From JBPOIC01 sp052034865 (GTDB lineage: Bacteria > UBA10199 > JADFYH01), in contig JBPOIC010000012.1 in NCBI GenBank assembly GCA_052034865.1, forward strand, positions 1 through 41,207: a stretch of 41,207 bases of DNA. The letters run 5' to 3'. The position numbers and the translations under genes are program-made. Positions 1 through 7,800 of this stretch are shown piece after piece. The notes under the pieces were generated by a model. It saw nothing but the letters and a program-made list of their open reading frames with translations. It ran no database searches and was not told the origin of the DNA. Numbering within the stretch: position 1 is the first letter of the stretch; the number at the start of each line of letters is the position of its first letter.

Positions 1-723
1 CACCTTATCCATAATGGCCTTTGCTGCCTGAGTAAGGGTCCCAGCGGTATCGACAATATCGTCAATAATGATGGCTGTTTTATCCTTCACATCTCCAATC
101 ACATTCATCACTTCGCTGACATTAGGACTTTTGCGTCGTTTATCAACGATCGCCAAAGAAGCCTGAAGGCGTTTTGCAAATGCACGCGTACGCTCAGTTC
201 CACCTGCATCTGGTGAAACCATTACCAGCTCATCAGATAAATTTTCATGAAAATAATCGAGAAAAACCGGAAGGGCATGAAGGTGATCAAAAGGAATATT
301 AAAAAAACCCTGAATCTGACCTGCGTGCAAATCCATGGAGAGAATACGATTTGCCCCAGCCGCTGTTAAAAGATCCGCAATCAGCTTGGCTGTAATGGGC
401 GCGCGAGGCTGAACTTTTCGATCCTGACGGGCATACCCATAATAAGGAATAACCGCCGTAATCCGATCTGCAGAGGCCCTTTTTAAGGCATCGATCATGA
501 TGAGCAATTCCATCAAATGCTCATTGGCAGGGGGAGATGTCGGCTGGATCAAAAAGACATCCATTCCGCGCACATTCTGCTCAATCTCGACCCAAATCTC
601 TCCGTCCGAGAATCGCTTCACTTTGGCATTTCCCAAAGGGAGTCCCAAGTAACGCGTAATCTCCTCTGCCAGAGGGCGATTCGCGTTTCCACTAAAGATC
701 TGCATGTCTTTAAAGAGAGGCAT
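1..723 (-). CDS. prs: Ribose-phosphate pyrophosphokinase (PRPP synthetase), 3' end cut by the window
   Basis: Prs transfers pyrophosphate from ATP to ribose 5-phosphate, giving PRPP for nucleotide, histidine and NAD synthesis in the cytoplasm. The 241 visible codons carry family landmarks in order: the N-terminal FSGNANRPLAEEI segment, FSDGEIWVEI, the ATP-loop region YYGYARQDRK, the catalytic-flap segment KVQPRAPITAK, and the PRPP-binding loop VDDIVDTAGT near residues 221-230. The family is about 315 residues long, so roughly 75 C-terminal residues and the stop lie beyond position 1. I chose the ATG at 723; an in-frame ATG at 705 gives an N-terminus closer to some homologues, and neither has a clear Shine-Dalgarno sequence. 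It sits downstream of tRNA-Gln, spoVG and ispE on the same strand, an arrangement known from deltaproteobacteria, so joint transcription is likely. Identity is very secure. Confidence 0.97.
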   Translation of the reverse strand, partial: MPLFKDMQIFSGNANRPLAEEITRYLGLPLGNAKVKRFSDGEIWVEIEQNVRGMDVFLIQPTSPPANEHLMELLIMIDALKRASADRITAVIPYYGYARQDRKVQPRAPITAKLIADLLTAAGANRILSMDLHAGQIQGFFNIPFDHLHALPVFLDYFHENLSDELVMVSPDAGGTERTRAFAKRLQASLAIVDKRRKSPNVSEVMNVIGDVKDKTAIIIDDIVDTAGTLTQAAKAIMDKV

Positions 724-788
724 AAATTCAATAAGCTATAGAGAGGACGGGACCAACTTCTGTAATTTGAATCACTTAAAAAGTAATA

Positions 789-860
789 TTGGGGCGCCAG
801 GATTCGAACCTGGGAATGCCGGAATCAAAATCCGGTGACTTACCGCTTGTCGACGCCCCA
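789..860 (-). tRNA. tRNA-Gln (anticodon TTG)
   Basis: The minus strand folds into a cloverleaf. The acceptor arm pairs TGGGGCG (860-854) with CGCCCCA (796-790). The anticodon stem CCGGA/TCCGG encloses a TTTTGAT loop with anticodon TTG, and the T arm has the standard GGTTCGAATCC core. Position 789 is the discriminator base. No CCA is encoded, so it must be added after transcription. The gene lies between spoVG and prs on the same strand and is probably cut out of a longer transcript or made from its own promoter; I could not place a convincing promoter directly upstream. Confidence 0.96.
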
Positions 861-1134
861 GAAAAAATCTGACAACCCATTAAAAAACAGGAGCTTTTTG
901 CTATTTTTTTCCTTCAAAAAGAGCCCCCACTTTCACAAACAATCAGCAGAAAGGCAGGTTCCCATTTTTTGCAGCGGCGAGGAGTGACATAGTTCCTCTA
1001 CAAAAGTCAATGCTTGGGATTATCAAATGGTCTTGAAATGGATGCTTGAGGGAAGATTTGAGCAAATCTTCAGCACGGAATGGGTGGGGAGACACCTTTC
1101 TGGCAAAACTCTCAATCCAGGATCTTCTTTCTTG

Positions 1135-1494
1135 TTATTCATCAGGAGCAGAATAGTCTTGGGGATTAATCTGATCAGGCATTTTTGCCTCTACCACTGG
1201 AGTCGCAAAAACCTGTTTTTTGATCTCAGGAACCTCAGATGATTCCTGCTCTTTTTGATACGCTTCCAACACCGCTTCTTCAATTTTAGCTCTGAAATCG
1301 TTATTCAAAGGATGGGCAATGTCTTTAAAGGATCCGTCTTTTCTTTTTTTTGAGGGCATGGCAACAAAAAGACCTGAATTTCCGGAAATGACCTTGATAT
1401 CCCTCACTACAAAACAGTTATCAAAAGTGATCGTCGAGTAGGCCTTTAACTTATCTTCTTCCATCGGAAAAATCCGAACTTCCGTAATTTCCAT
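1135..1494 (-). CDS. spoVG: SpoVG family regulatory protein
   Basis: This is a 119-residue SpoVG homologue (PF04026). The first 85 residues match the family core: MEITEVRIFP at the start, then a middle GNSGLFVAMPSKK segment, and DIAHPLN near residues 60-66. The C-terminal 35 residues are a family-typical variable acidic tail. SpoVG proteins are small nucleic-acid-binding proteins; in Firmicutes they affect septation and global regulation, and the role in Gram-negative bacteria is poorly known. The start has a good ribosome site (CTGGAGAT, 6-7 bases before ATG). The gene follows ispE by 20 bases on the same strand, so the two are very likely cotranscribed. Family assignment is firm, cellular function is not. 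Confidence 0.93.
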   Translation of the reverse strand: MEITEVRIFPMEEDKLKAYSTITFDNCFVVRDIKVISGNSGLFVAMPSKKRKDGSFKDIAHPLNNDFRAKIEEAVLEAYQKEQESSEVPEIKKQVFATPVVEAKMPDQINPQDYSAPDE

Positions 1495-1514
1495 AGAATC
1501 TCCAGTTGATTGAA

Positions 1515-2393
1515 TTAACAGAGGTTTTCAACCTGAAATACTCTCCAGGCCTTATCTGCACGATTTTCAATTTTAGAAACAGCTTTTTCAGCCACAGCTT
1601 TGTCTGGAAAAATCGCAAAAACAGTAGGACCCGATCCTGTCATTTGACTGGCCAGCGCTCCAAGATTCAACAACATTTTCTTAATATCCTGAATTACTGG
1701 AAATTCTTTGATCGTGACCTTTTCCAAATCATTATTCATGACCTTCAAGACGTCCCGCTTTGTGTTGAAATGACAAGGCAAGTCACAGGACTTATTCATC
1801 ATTCCATCTTTCACCTCTGGTTCATCCTGCCCCTTAAGCTTCAGGTTCTTATAAACCCATTCTGTAGACACAGGAATTCCAGGATTCACCACAACAAATG
1901 ACATTTTTGGAATTTTTTTTACTTTGACAAGCTGATCTCCGATTCCACTTGCAATCGCTGGCCCCTCAAAAAGAAAAAAGGGAACATCCGCTCCCAACTT
2001 AGCCCCAATAAACATGAGCTTTTCACGTGGAAGCCTTAATTTTAGAATCTCATTTATTCCTTTAATCACCGTTGCCGCATTGGAAGACCCTCCACCCATC
2101 CCGGCCGAAATTGGAATTCTTTTTTTGATGTGAATATTTGCACCAACGTTCCGCGAGGAATAGGCAAGGATTTCCTTTGCAGCTTTATAAACAATATTTC
2201 CTTCACCTGTCGGCAGGGCTTCGTGATCCGAGGTGACATTGATCCCTCTCTCGACAATCTGGATCTCGATTTCATCCGAAAGATTCACTCTCTCCATCAA
2301 CATAAGAAGATCATGATAGCCATCGGATCGCTTTCCGATGACATCCAATCTGAGGTTTAATTTGGCGGGAGAAGTTAAAGATAAGGATTGCAT
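1515..2393 (-). CDS. ispE: 4-diphosphocytidyl-2-C-methyl-D-erythritol kinase
   Basis: IspE phosphorylates 4-diphosphocytidyl-2-C-methylerythritol at the 2-position in the non-mevalonate isoprenoid pathway. The 292-residue protein is family-sized and is a GHMP kinase: the N-terminal PAKLNL motif contains the expected active-site Lys11, the glycine-rich ATP loop PISAGMGGGSSNAA is at residues 94-107, the catalytic Asp is expected at 136 in GADVPFF, and the C-terminal GHMP motif MTGSGPTVFA is near residue 250. The start fits homologues although no Shine-Dalgarno sequence is visible; a run of nine T lies just upstream instead. It is the first gene of the ispE-spoVG-(tRNA)-prs group and has its own strong promoter about 130 bases upstream. 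Confidence 0.96.
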   Translation of the reverse strand: MQSLSLTSPAKLNLRLDVIGKRSDGYHDLLMLMERVNLSDEIEIQIVERGINVTSDHEALPTGEGNIVYKAAKEILAYSSRNVGANIHIKKRIPISAGMGGGSSNAATVIKGINEILKLRLPREKLMFIGAKLGADVPFFLFEGPAIASGIGDQLVKVKKIPKMSFVVVNPGIPVSTEWVYKNLKLKGQDEPEVKDGMMNKSCDLPCHFNTKRDVLKVMNNDLEKVTIKEFPVIQDIKKMLLNLGALASQMTGSGPTVFAIFPDKAVAEKAVSKIENRADKAWRVFQVENLC

Positions 2394-2477
2394 ATCTGGG
2401 TTGGAAAAAAGATCAAAAAAAAACCCTTCGATTCATCCATGCCGGCCCATCGCCGACCTCTTTAATAAGTTGAAATG

Positions 2478-2501
2478 ATTAATGACTTTTTCAGAATCTG
2501 T
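2478..2501 (-). repeat. Copy A of a short sequence shared with 40079-40105
   Basis: The minus strand carries ACAGATTCTGA directly followed by AAAAGTCATT and AAT. The plus strand at 40079-40105 has the same two blocks (11 and 10 identical bases) separated by an extra CAG, followed by GAT. Both copies are intergenic. This copy falls about 25-45 bases into the predicted ispE leader. The function is unknown. Confidence 0.45.
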
Positions 2502-2530
2502 CAGAACAAGTGATGTTGAGTGTGGCAGAG

Positions 2531-2559
2531 TTTATATAGAGACATCTGATGGGTGTCAA
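2531..2559 (-). promoter_or_regulatory. Strong sigma70-type promoter in front of ispE
   Basis: On the minus strand TTGACA (2559-2554) and TATAAA (2536-2531) are separated by exactly 17 bases. This is one mismatch from the full consensus. Transcription would start near 2524 and leave a leader of about 130 bases before the ispE ATG. The leader contains a six-pair GC-rich hairpin (2457-2441) and a run of nine T (2423-2415), but the two are 17 bases apart, so this is not a normal terminator. Confidence 0.75.
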
Positions 2560-2588
2560 CACAGGTTTTTGAGTTGCTTTTTCAGATC

Positions 2589-2605
2589 AAGCAAGTTACT
2601 TGCTT
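2589..2605. promoter_or_regulatory. 17-bp perfect palindrome, candidate operator between ispE and the hydrolase gene
   Basis: AAGCAAGTTACTTGCTT reads as its own reverse complement around a single central base. It lies 30 bp upstream of the -35 box of the ispE promoter and 35 bp before the chosen start of the divergent hydrolase gene, the position of a shared regulator site. I do not recognise the motif. An operator is an inference from symmetry and place. Confidence 0.4.
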
Positions 2606-2639
2606 ATCTATGCCCTATCCTTCCATCAAGCACAAGACT

Positions 2640-3608
2640 ATGAAAAATAAGGCGAAACTAGTCCAACTCGTCCGAATGAAAGAGGGGGAATTCAAGAGCT
2701 TTGACGGGACGCGAATTCATTATCGAACCTCTGGTCAGGGAAGTCCCTTAGTTCTGTGTAATGGGTTTGGTGTAGCGAGTTTTTATTGGAAATACTTAGA
2801 AAAATTCTTTCGAAATCATCATCAGGTGATCGTTTGGGATTATCGTGGACATGGACATTCCGGCTCTCCCAAAAAGCTTGAAAATGCCACTGTCGATGCC
2901 TTGGTAGAAGACTGCTGCTTGCTACTTGACCATCTTCATATCAAAAAAGCCACTCTCTTCGGGTTTAGCCTCGGAACCCAGATCGTTTTGGATTTTTATA
3001 AAAAGTATCCCGAAAAAATTCAGGCCCTCATTCTCTGCCTGGGTACCTATGGAAAACCCATGGATACTTTTTATAATAGCCCATTATCTCGTTATATTTA
3101 TGAAATTATTACGTTTATAGGGACTGTTTTTCCTCAACAAGGGAACTGGTTAAGCCGTGTTATTCTTAAAAATCCTTTCTGGTTTCAGATAGGTGGGTTT
3201 TTAAAGATGATTGACACCGGAATGGCCAGCAAACAGGACGCAGAAGATTACGTTGATCACATTCTTAAAATCGACCCTGAGTTTTTTGCAACCCTTTTTA
3301 AAAGCGTCCAGGAGCATTCCACAGAAGAAAATCTTAAGAATATAAAAGTCCCCACACTCATTATTGGGGCAGAAAATGATTATTTCACTCCGGCATGGAT
3401 CTCTAAAAAAATGAATCGTACGATTCCAAAAAGTGAGCTTTTCATTTTGAAAAAGGCGACCCACTCCGCCCTGCTTGAGCAGCCCGAACTGATCAACCTG
3501 CGCATCGACAAGTTCATGAAAGAAAGAGTTCCCACCCCAAGCTCCCCTATGGCGACTTCCCCAAAGGCTGTTGTTCGAAAAAAAGCCAAAACCCATCAAA
3601 AAAGATAA
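2640..3608 (+). CDS. Alpha/beta hydrolase
   Basis: This is a cytoplasmic alpha/beta-hydrolase-fold protein of 322 residues (PF00561/PF12697 type). The core order is complete: the oxyanion region LCNGFGVASFYW near residue 41, VWDYRGHGHSG, the nucleophile elbow GFSLG with Ser110, the acid loop GAENDYFTPAW, and the catalytic His in KKATHSALLEQPE. The last 35 residues are a basic, proline-rich tail outside the fold. The substrate cannot be read from the sequence; relatives include esterases, lactonases and haloperoxidase-like enzymes. No start has a Shine-Dalgarno sequence: ATG codons at 2610, 2640 and 2676 are all possible, and 2676 would still keep the whole fold. The gene stands alone, divergent from ispE and convergent with the phosphatase gene. 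Confidence 0.85.
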   Translation: MKNKAKLVQLVRMKEGEFKSFDGTRIHYRTSGQGSPLVLCNGFGVASFYWKYLEKFFRNHHQVIVWDYRGHGHSGSPKKLENATVDALVEDCCLLLDHLHIKKATLFGFSLGTQIVLDFYKKYPEKIQALILCLGTYGKPMDTFYNSPLSRYIYEIITFIGTVFPQQGNWLSRVILKNPFWFQIGGFLKMIDTGMASKQDAEDYVDHILKIDPEFFATLFKSVQEHSTEENLKNIKVPTLIIGAENDYFTPAWISKKMNRTIPKSELFILKKATHSALLEQPELINLRIDKFMKERVPTPSSPMATSPKAVVRKKAKTHQKR

Positions 3609-3674
3609 CTCAAATTCTTCAGCTGGTTTTACTCAGCCCGCTTTTATACAAGCGAATCCCAAAACCATCTGGAG

Positions 3675-4256
3675 TTAGCAGTCCCCTGGCTCAAAATGAA
3701 CCCCTGACTTCTTCAACAAGTCTTCCACGTCCAATTGACCAACATACTTGACCAGATTTTTCCAGACAGGATGAAATCCAAATCTTTTTTGTGACATCTC
3801 CTCTATGGCTTCTTCTTTGCTCCATCCACAAGCCGCAATACGGTAAACCGCCACCATCATCCCTGTCCGATCAGCACCATGCTGACAATGAATAAACACA
3901 GGTTGTTGGCTGGGATCCGCCACCATCTGTAAAAAACGAACCACATCTTCGTCTTCTGGATGCCAAGCCTTCATAAAAAGATGATCGTAACTCAAATGAT
4001 TGGCCGCCGTTTCATTGCGGTCAGAATGAAACGCACGTAAATTAATCACTTTTTTGATTCCCATTTTTTTTAGCTGACGAAACCCTTCTGGATCAGGCTG
4101 AGCTCCTCGGTAAATTTTTGGCGTAACGAGAAAGAAATTGGAGAGACCTGGGCGGGATAAGGAGATTGTTTGAGAGTTTATTCCAAAGACAGATGAAAAA
4201 AAGAACAGATTTAAGATTAAGAAAAGAATGAGGACTGAAAAGAATTTTTTAATCAT
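3675..4256 (-). CDS. Exported dual-specificity / tyrosine-type phosphatase
   Basis: This 193-residue protein has the cysteine phosphatase signature HCQHGADRTG, giving nucleophile Cys124 and phosphate-binding Arg130, and an acidic WHPEDED loop at residues 99-104 that could supply the general acid. The segment IYRGAQPDPEGFRQLKKMG is typical of the small bacterial DSP-like family (Siw14/DUF442-type relatives). Residues 5-25 are a strongly hydrophobic signal or anchor, so the enzyme probably works in the periplasm or on the membrane. It ends the yebC-ruvCAB-ftsB run, 29 bases after the ftsB-like gene on the same strand. The substrate is unknown: protein phosphotyrosine, phosphoinositide-like and polyphosphate compounds are all possible. 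Confidence 0.82.
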   Translation of the reverse strand: MIKKFFSVLILFLILNLFFFSSVFGINSQTISLSRPGLSNFFLVTPKIYRGAQPDPEGFRQLKKMGIKKVINLRAFHSDRNETAANHLSYDHLFMKAWHPEDEDVVRFLQMVADPSQQPVFIHCQHGADRTGMMVAVYRIAACGWSKEEAIEEMSQKRFGFHPVWKNLVKYVGQLDVEDLLKKSGVHFEPGDC

Positions 4257-4285
4257 GAATGAAGCGGTTGAAAGGGTTTGAAACT

Positions 4286-4645
4286 TTAATCCTGAGCTGC
4301 CGGGATATGAGAGGTCATTTGAGTTGCTGGTTTGGATTCTGCAACAGGCGGATCATCCAGAAGCAAAATATATTCATTCGGTTTTACATATCCCAATTTT
4401 TCCCGAATCATGCGTTCGGCTACGACGTTTTGCTTGAGCAACTGCGCCTCTTGCAAAAGTTTCTGATTGGCTTTGAAGAGGTCCTGGTTTTCATGTCTTA
4501 TCTGGGTACGAAGGGCATAAAGGCGTTTGAGTTTTAAAAGGCCTTCGTCCCCAAACAAGGTTAAAAAGCCAAAAAAAAGGATGACGGCCAGCGCCAGCAT
4601 GCCCAAAAAGTTCCCACGCTTTGTTGGTTTTTTTGACATATGCAT
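4286..4645 (-). CDS. ftsB: FtsB/DivIC-family septum formation protein
   Basis: This 119-residue bitopic protein has a short cytoplasmic N-terminus, one membrane segment at about residues 14-32, then a coiled coil (about 35-80, rich in L, K, E and Q with RTQIRHENQDLFKANQKLL) and the family block ERMIREKLGYVKPNEYILL near residues 77-95. FtsB forms the FtsQLB complex that activates septal peptidoglycan synthesis. Length and layout fit the family. The ATG at 4645 and one at 4639 are both usable. It lies 21 bases after ruvB, on the same strand, so it should be cotranscribed with the ruv genes. The gene symbol rests on architecture and short motifs, since this family diverges fast. Confidence 0.82.
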   Translation of the reverse strand: MHMSKKPTKRGNFLGMLALAVILFFGFLTLFGDEGLLKLKRLYALRTQIRHENQDLFKANQKLLQEAQLLKQNVVAERMIREKLGYVKPNEYILLLDDPPVAESKPATQMTSHIPAAQD

Positions 4646-4666
4646 TCTTGAATTTTTAAATTTTTC

Positions 4667-5698
4667 CTAAAGCAAAAAAGAGGGATCCGTTTTTTCCTGA
4701 GGCTCAAGACCAAAATGCCGATAGGCCAAGGATGTCGCCACCCGACCTCGGGGAGTTCGGTTTAAATAGCCTTCCTGAATCAGGAAAGGCTCATAGACAT
4801 CTTCTATTGTATCCTTCTCTTCTCCAATTGCACTTGAGAGAGTTTCTACTCCCACAGGACCCCCGGAATACTTTTCAATGAGAGTAAGAAGGATGCGACG
4901 ATCCATATGATCAAAACCTTTTTGATCTACTTCCAAAAGGTCGAGGGCGTCGCGCGCGACAGAAGACGTGATGGATCCATTCGCACGAACCTCGGCAAAA
5001 TCACGTACCCGACGCAAAAGACGATTGACGATTCTTGGAGTCCCTCGAGATCGCCGTGCAATTTCAAGGGCTCCCTCTGCATCCATCGGGACACCCAACA
5101 AATTCGCTGAGCGCAGAATGATCGCCTGCAACTCATTCGGCAAATAAAACTCAAGGCGGGCGGAAACCCCAAAACGATCGCGCAAGGGTGAAGTCAGAAG
5201 ACCGGCTCGGGTAGTGGCTCCGATGAGAGTAAATCGGGGAAGATCAAGTTTAATAGTTTTTGCCGAAGGCCCCTGACCAATAAGAATGTCCAACTGATAA
5301 TCTTCCATAGCTGGGTAAAGAATCTCTTCGACCGTTGCATTGAGACGATGAATCTCATCGATAAACAAAACCTGTTTTTCTTCTAAGTTTGTAAGAATGG
5401 CAGCCAGATCACCAGGGCGTTCGATGACAGGACCTGAAGTGCTTTTGATACTCACTCCCAGCTCACGTGCAATGATATGAGCAAGAGAAGTTTTACCAAG
5501 ACCCGGAGGACCGTAGAAAAGACAATGATCCAGGGCTTCATTTCTTTTTTTGGTAGCCTCAATAAAAATCCTTAGCTTCTCTTTAACTTTTTCCTGGCCC
5601 ACATACTCATTTAGGTTTTTAGGACGCAGGGAATCTTCGAGGGCGGATTCTTCTTCAAAAGACTGAGGCAGGATTTCTTTGTTTGAACGAATAGTCAT
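4667..5698 (-). CDS. ruvB: Holliday junction branch migration ATPase RuvB
   Basis: RuvB is the hexameric AAA+ motor that drives branch migration of Holliday junctions together with RuvA. The 343-residue product is family length. Visible elements are RPKNLNEYVGQ at the start of the ATPase domain, Walker A GPPGLGKT at 63-70, Walker B with DEIH at 114-117, the GATTRAGLLTSPLRDRFG sensor and arginine-finger stretch, and the winged-helix C-terminus ending in a PRGRVA segment. The reading frame continues upstream to 5758, but homologues begin at the ATG at 5698, which also avoids overlap with ruvA. The gene ends with TAG, which matters for judging the internal TAG at 14816-14818. Confidence 0.97.
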   Translation of the reverse strand: MTIRSNKEILPQSFEEESALEDSLRPKNLNEYVGQEKVKEKLRIFIEATKKRNEALDHCLFYGPPGLGKTSLAHIIARELGVSIKSTSGPVIERPGDLAAILTNLEEKQVLFIDEIHRLNATVEEILYPAMEDYQLDILIGQGPSAKTIKLDLPRFTLIGATTRAGLLTSPLRDRFGVSARLEFYLPNELQAIILRSANLLGVPMDAEGALEIARRSRGTPRIVNRLLRRVRDFAEVRANGSITSSVARDALDLLEVDQKGFDHMDRRILLTLIEKYSGGPVGVETLSSAIGEEKDTIEDVYEPFLIQEGYLNRTPRGRVATSLAYRHFGLEPQEKTDPSFLL

Positions 5699-5711
5699 GG
5701 AAGTTGAAAAT

Positions 5712-6305
5712 TCATGCCTTCGAGAGAGCCTGAAGCGCTGATTTGAGAGACGCTTCAAATCCTGTGGATTCGTTGAGCTGGAGGCGACTCAAAACCTTCT
5801 CGATTTCGTTTTTGTTATATCCCAGGTTCAAAAGAGCCGACAAGACGTCATTTGTAGCAGACGAGGATTGCATCTGTTTTTCAGAAAGGACTGGCGTTTC
5901 ACAAAGCTTTAACAGTTTGTCTTTAAGCTCTACGATTAGGCGTTCAGCAGTTTTTTTTCCGACTCCAGAAATAGCCGTCAGCCGAACAAGATTTCCTTGA
6001 TAGATTGCTGCAATCAATTCTTCAGTAGAAATTCCGGATAAAATATTCAGAGCCAATTTCGGCCCAATCCCTGACACTGAAATGAGAAGCAAAAAAACCT
6101 TTTTTTCGCGCAAGCTATGAAATCCAAATAGACTGATCTGATCTTCACGGACGGCTGTATAAATATTGAGTGAAAGCGGTTGAGTGAGGGTGAGTTTTTC
6201 CAGAGTAGTAGTGGGCGTGAAGACCTCGTAGCCCACCCCTTCTACATCAAGGATGAAATAGTCTTCTCCCTTTTCAATCACGACCCCTTTTAAGAATGCG
6301 ATCAT
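5712..6305 (-). CDS. ruvA: Holliday junction branch migration subunit RuvA
   Basis: RuvA binds the four-way junction as a tetramer and loads RuvB. The 197-residue protein has the three expected parts: an N-terminal OB-fold (MIAFLKGVV, then DVEGVGYEV), the tandem helix-hairpin-helix centre (LLISVSGIGPKLALNILSG and LTAISGVGKKTAERLIVEL), a flexible stretch, and the small C-terminal domain III that contacts RuvB (DVLSALLNLGYNKNEIEKVL). It lies between ruvC (29 bases) and ruvB (13 bases) on the same strand, the classical ruvCAB order. No Shine-Dalgarno sequence is evident before the ATG. Confidence 0.97.
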   Translation of the reverse strand: MIAFLKGVVIEKGEDYFILDVEGVGYEVFTPTTTLEKLTLTQPLSLNIYTAVREDQISLFGFHSLREKKVFLLLISVSGIGPKLALNILSGISTEELIAAIYQGNLVRLTAISGVGKKTAERLIVELKDKLLKLCETPVLSEKQMQSSSATNDVLSALLNLGYNKNEIEKVLSRLQLNESTGFEASLKSALQALSKA

Positions 6306-6334
6306 AAATTATATTTAGGGAGATCAACGAAACC

Positions 6335-6832
6335 TTAAGAGCTGACTTTTCGGATTTTGTTCTCCAAACCTATCGAGTGCGAATGACAGATCGCAACCGC
6401 CAGGGCATCTGAAGCATCAAAATAGGTTGTCTCAGGCAAGCGCAGCAAGTGTTTCACCATTTGCTGGATCTGCTCCTTGCTAGCACGCCCATAGCCAACA
6501 AGGGCCTGTTTAACGGTTAACGGTGTGTATTCAAAAATCGGAAGACCCTGGTTGGCCAGGGCAACGATTAAAGCTCCTCGGGCATGTCCCAGCTGAAAAG
6601 AGCTGCGGATATTTTTCGCATAAAAAATATTTTCGATCGCTACGACGTCCGGTTTATATTTTTCTACCAGTTCCGTTACGCCCAGAAACAGGGTTGAAAG
6701 TTTTTGAGGAAATGAATCCTGAGACTTTGTAAAAATGCCTCCATTATCGATATGGATAATTCGGGAACCCTGAGATTGAATGATTCCAAATCCGGTTATC
6801 TGACTTCCAGGATCAACACCTAGAATTTTCAT
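6335..6832 (-). CDS. ruvC: Crossover junction endodeoxyribonuclease RuvC
   Basis: RuvC resolves Holliday junctions by paired nicks. The 165-residue protein keeps all four metal-binding acids of the RNase H fold: Asp7 in GVDPGS, Glu67 in AIENIFYAKN, and Asp139 and Asp142 in FDASDALAVAICH. The RSSFQLGHARG segment after the second acid is also typical. It follows yebC by 58 bases and precedes ruvA, so it belongs to the yebC-ruvCAB unit. Nothing is unusual. Confidence 0.97.
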   Translation of the reverse strand: MKILGVDPGSQITGFGIIQSQGSRIIHIDNGGIFTKSQDSFPQKLSTLFLGVTELVEKYKPDVVAIENIFYAKNIRSSFQLGHARGALIVALANQGLPIFEYTPLTVKQALVGYGRASKEQIQQMVKHLLRLPETTYFDASDALAVAICHSHSIGLENKIRKVSS

Positions 6833-6890
6833 ACAATACCTGATCGTTCTCTTCCCGAGAGACAGCCCCGGACGAGATAAAAGATCGAGC

Positions 6891-7640
6891 TTAACTATTT
6901 AATTTTTCCATCAATTCATCGGAGATATCGAAGTTCGCATACACCTTTTGCACATCATCATGATCTTCCAGATTTTCCATCAGCTTGAGCATTTTAGAAG
7001 CATCGGTTTCGCCCAGCTGGATATAGTTTTGGGCCAACATCGTCACTTCCCCAGACACAAAGGCAAGCTTCGCATCTTCAAGGGCTTTTCTGACATCATC
7101 GAAGCTGTTGGGATCGCAAACGACCTGAATCTCGGAAGCTTCGCTCTTGATATCATCCGCACCCGCTTCGAGAGCAACTTCCATCAATTGATCTTCAGTG
7201 ACCTTGGCGGGATCAAAGCTAAAAACCCCTTTTTTCTGAAACATCCATCCTACCGAACCCGACTCACCCATGTTTCCACCCTGCTTGCTTAAAATATTTC
7301 GAACTTCAGCGACGGTTCGGTTTTTATTGTCGGTGAGCACTTCAATAATAATGGCCACTCCTGCAGGGCCATAGGCCTCATAGGTCACCTCTTCGTAGTG
7401 GACCCCTTCCAGCTCGCCGGTTCCTTTTTTGATCGCTCGCTGAATGTTATCGAGGGGCATACTCTGGGTTTTGGCATCATCGATCGCTTTTCTTAAGCGG
7501 GGATTGCCATCAGGATCTCCTCCGCCCGAGCGTGCGGCAACTGTGATTGCCTTGATGAGTTTCGTAAAAGCCTGACCGCGCTTGGCATCGGCTGCCCCTT
7601 TTTTGCGTTTAATCGTGGCCCACTTTGAATGTCCGGACAT
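6891..7640 (-). CDS. yebC: YebC/PmpR/TACO1 family protein
   Basis: The 249-residue protein starts with the invariant MSGHSKWATIKRKKGAADAKRG and keeps the family motifs RSGGGDPDGNPRLR, NIQRAIKKG, YEAYGPAGVA and GNMGESGSVGWMF. YebC proteins have been described as DNA-binding transcription regulators, and newer work on the family links them to translation of difficult sequences; the sequence alone does not decide between these. A very good ribosome site (TAAGGAG) precedes the ATG. As the first gene of the ruv run it probably carries the promoter for the whole group; a candidate with TTGAGA and TATCTG at 17-base spacing lies about 100 bases upstream (7734-7706). Confidence 0.96.
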   Translation of the reverse strand: MSGHSKWATIKRKKGAADAKRGQAFTKLIKAITVAARSGGGDPDGNPRLRKAIDDAKTQSMPLDNIQRAIKKGTGELEGVHYEEVTYEAYGPAGVAIIIEVLTDNKNRTVAEVRNILSKQGGNMGESGSVGWMFQKKGVFSFDPAKVTEDQLMEVALEAGADDIKSEASEIQVVCDPNSFDDVRKALEDAKLAFVSGEVTMLAQNYIQLGETDASKMLKLMENLEDHDDVQKVYANFDISDELMEKLNS

Positions 7641-7705
7641 AATCTCTCCTTAAAGATATATAAACTGAGCGCTTGCGTCTGAAAGCTGTCTGCGAGGTAT
7701 CGGAC

Positions 7706-7734
7706 CAGATAACAAAGAGCCCTATCCTTCTCAA
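7706..7734 (-). promoter_or_regulatory. Candidate promoter for yebC-ruvCAB
   Basis: On the minus strand TTGAGA and TATCTG are spaced by 17 bases in the 160-bp divergent region between yebC and the transglycosylase gene. The -10 box is only half consensus, so this is a modest prediction. The leader to yebC would be about 60 bases. Confidence 0.35.
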
Positions 7735-7800
7735 GGTGAAAATTCGGATGTTATGAAGAAAGGACTTTATTTTTAAATCCTTCTTTCCTATCTCCACGCC

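Noticed and set aside
517..741. Plus-strand open frame across the start of prs
   Set aside because: It is the antisense shadow of a highly conserved gene and resembles no protein.
985..1015. TTGACT on the minus strand as -35 box of a tRNA-Gln/prs promoter
   Set aside because: No acceptable -10 box lies 16-18 bases downstream; the nearest TATGTC is at 13 bases.
1052..1071. Inverted repeat GAAGATTT/AAATCTTC downstream of spoVG
   Set aside because: No run of T follows on either strand, so it is not a convincing terminator; the stem is AT-rich and may be chance.
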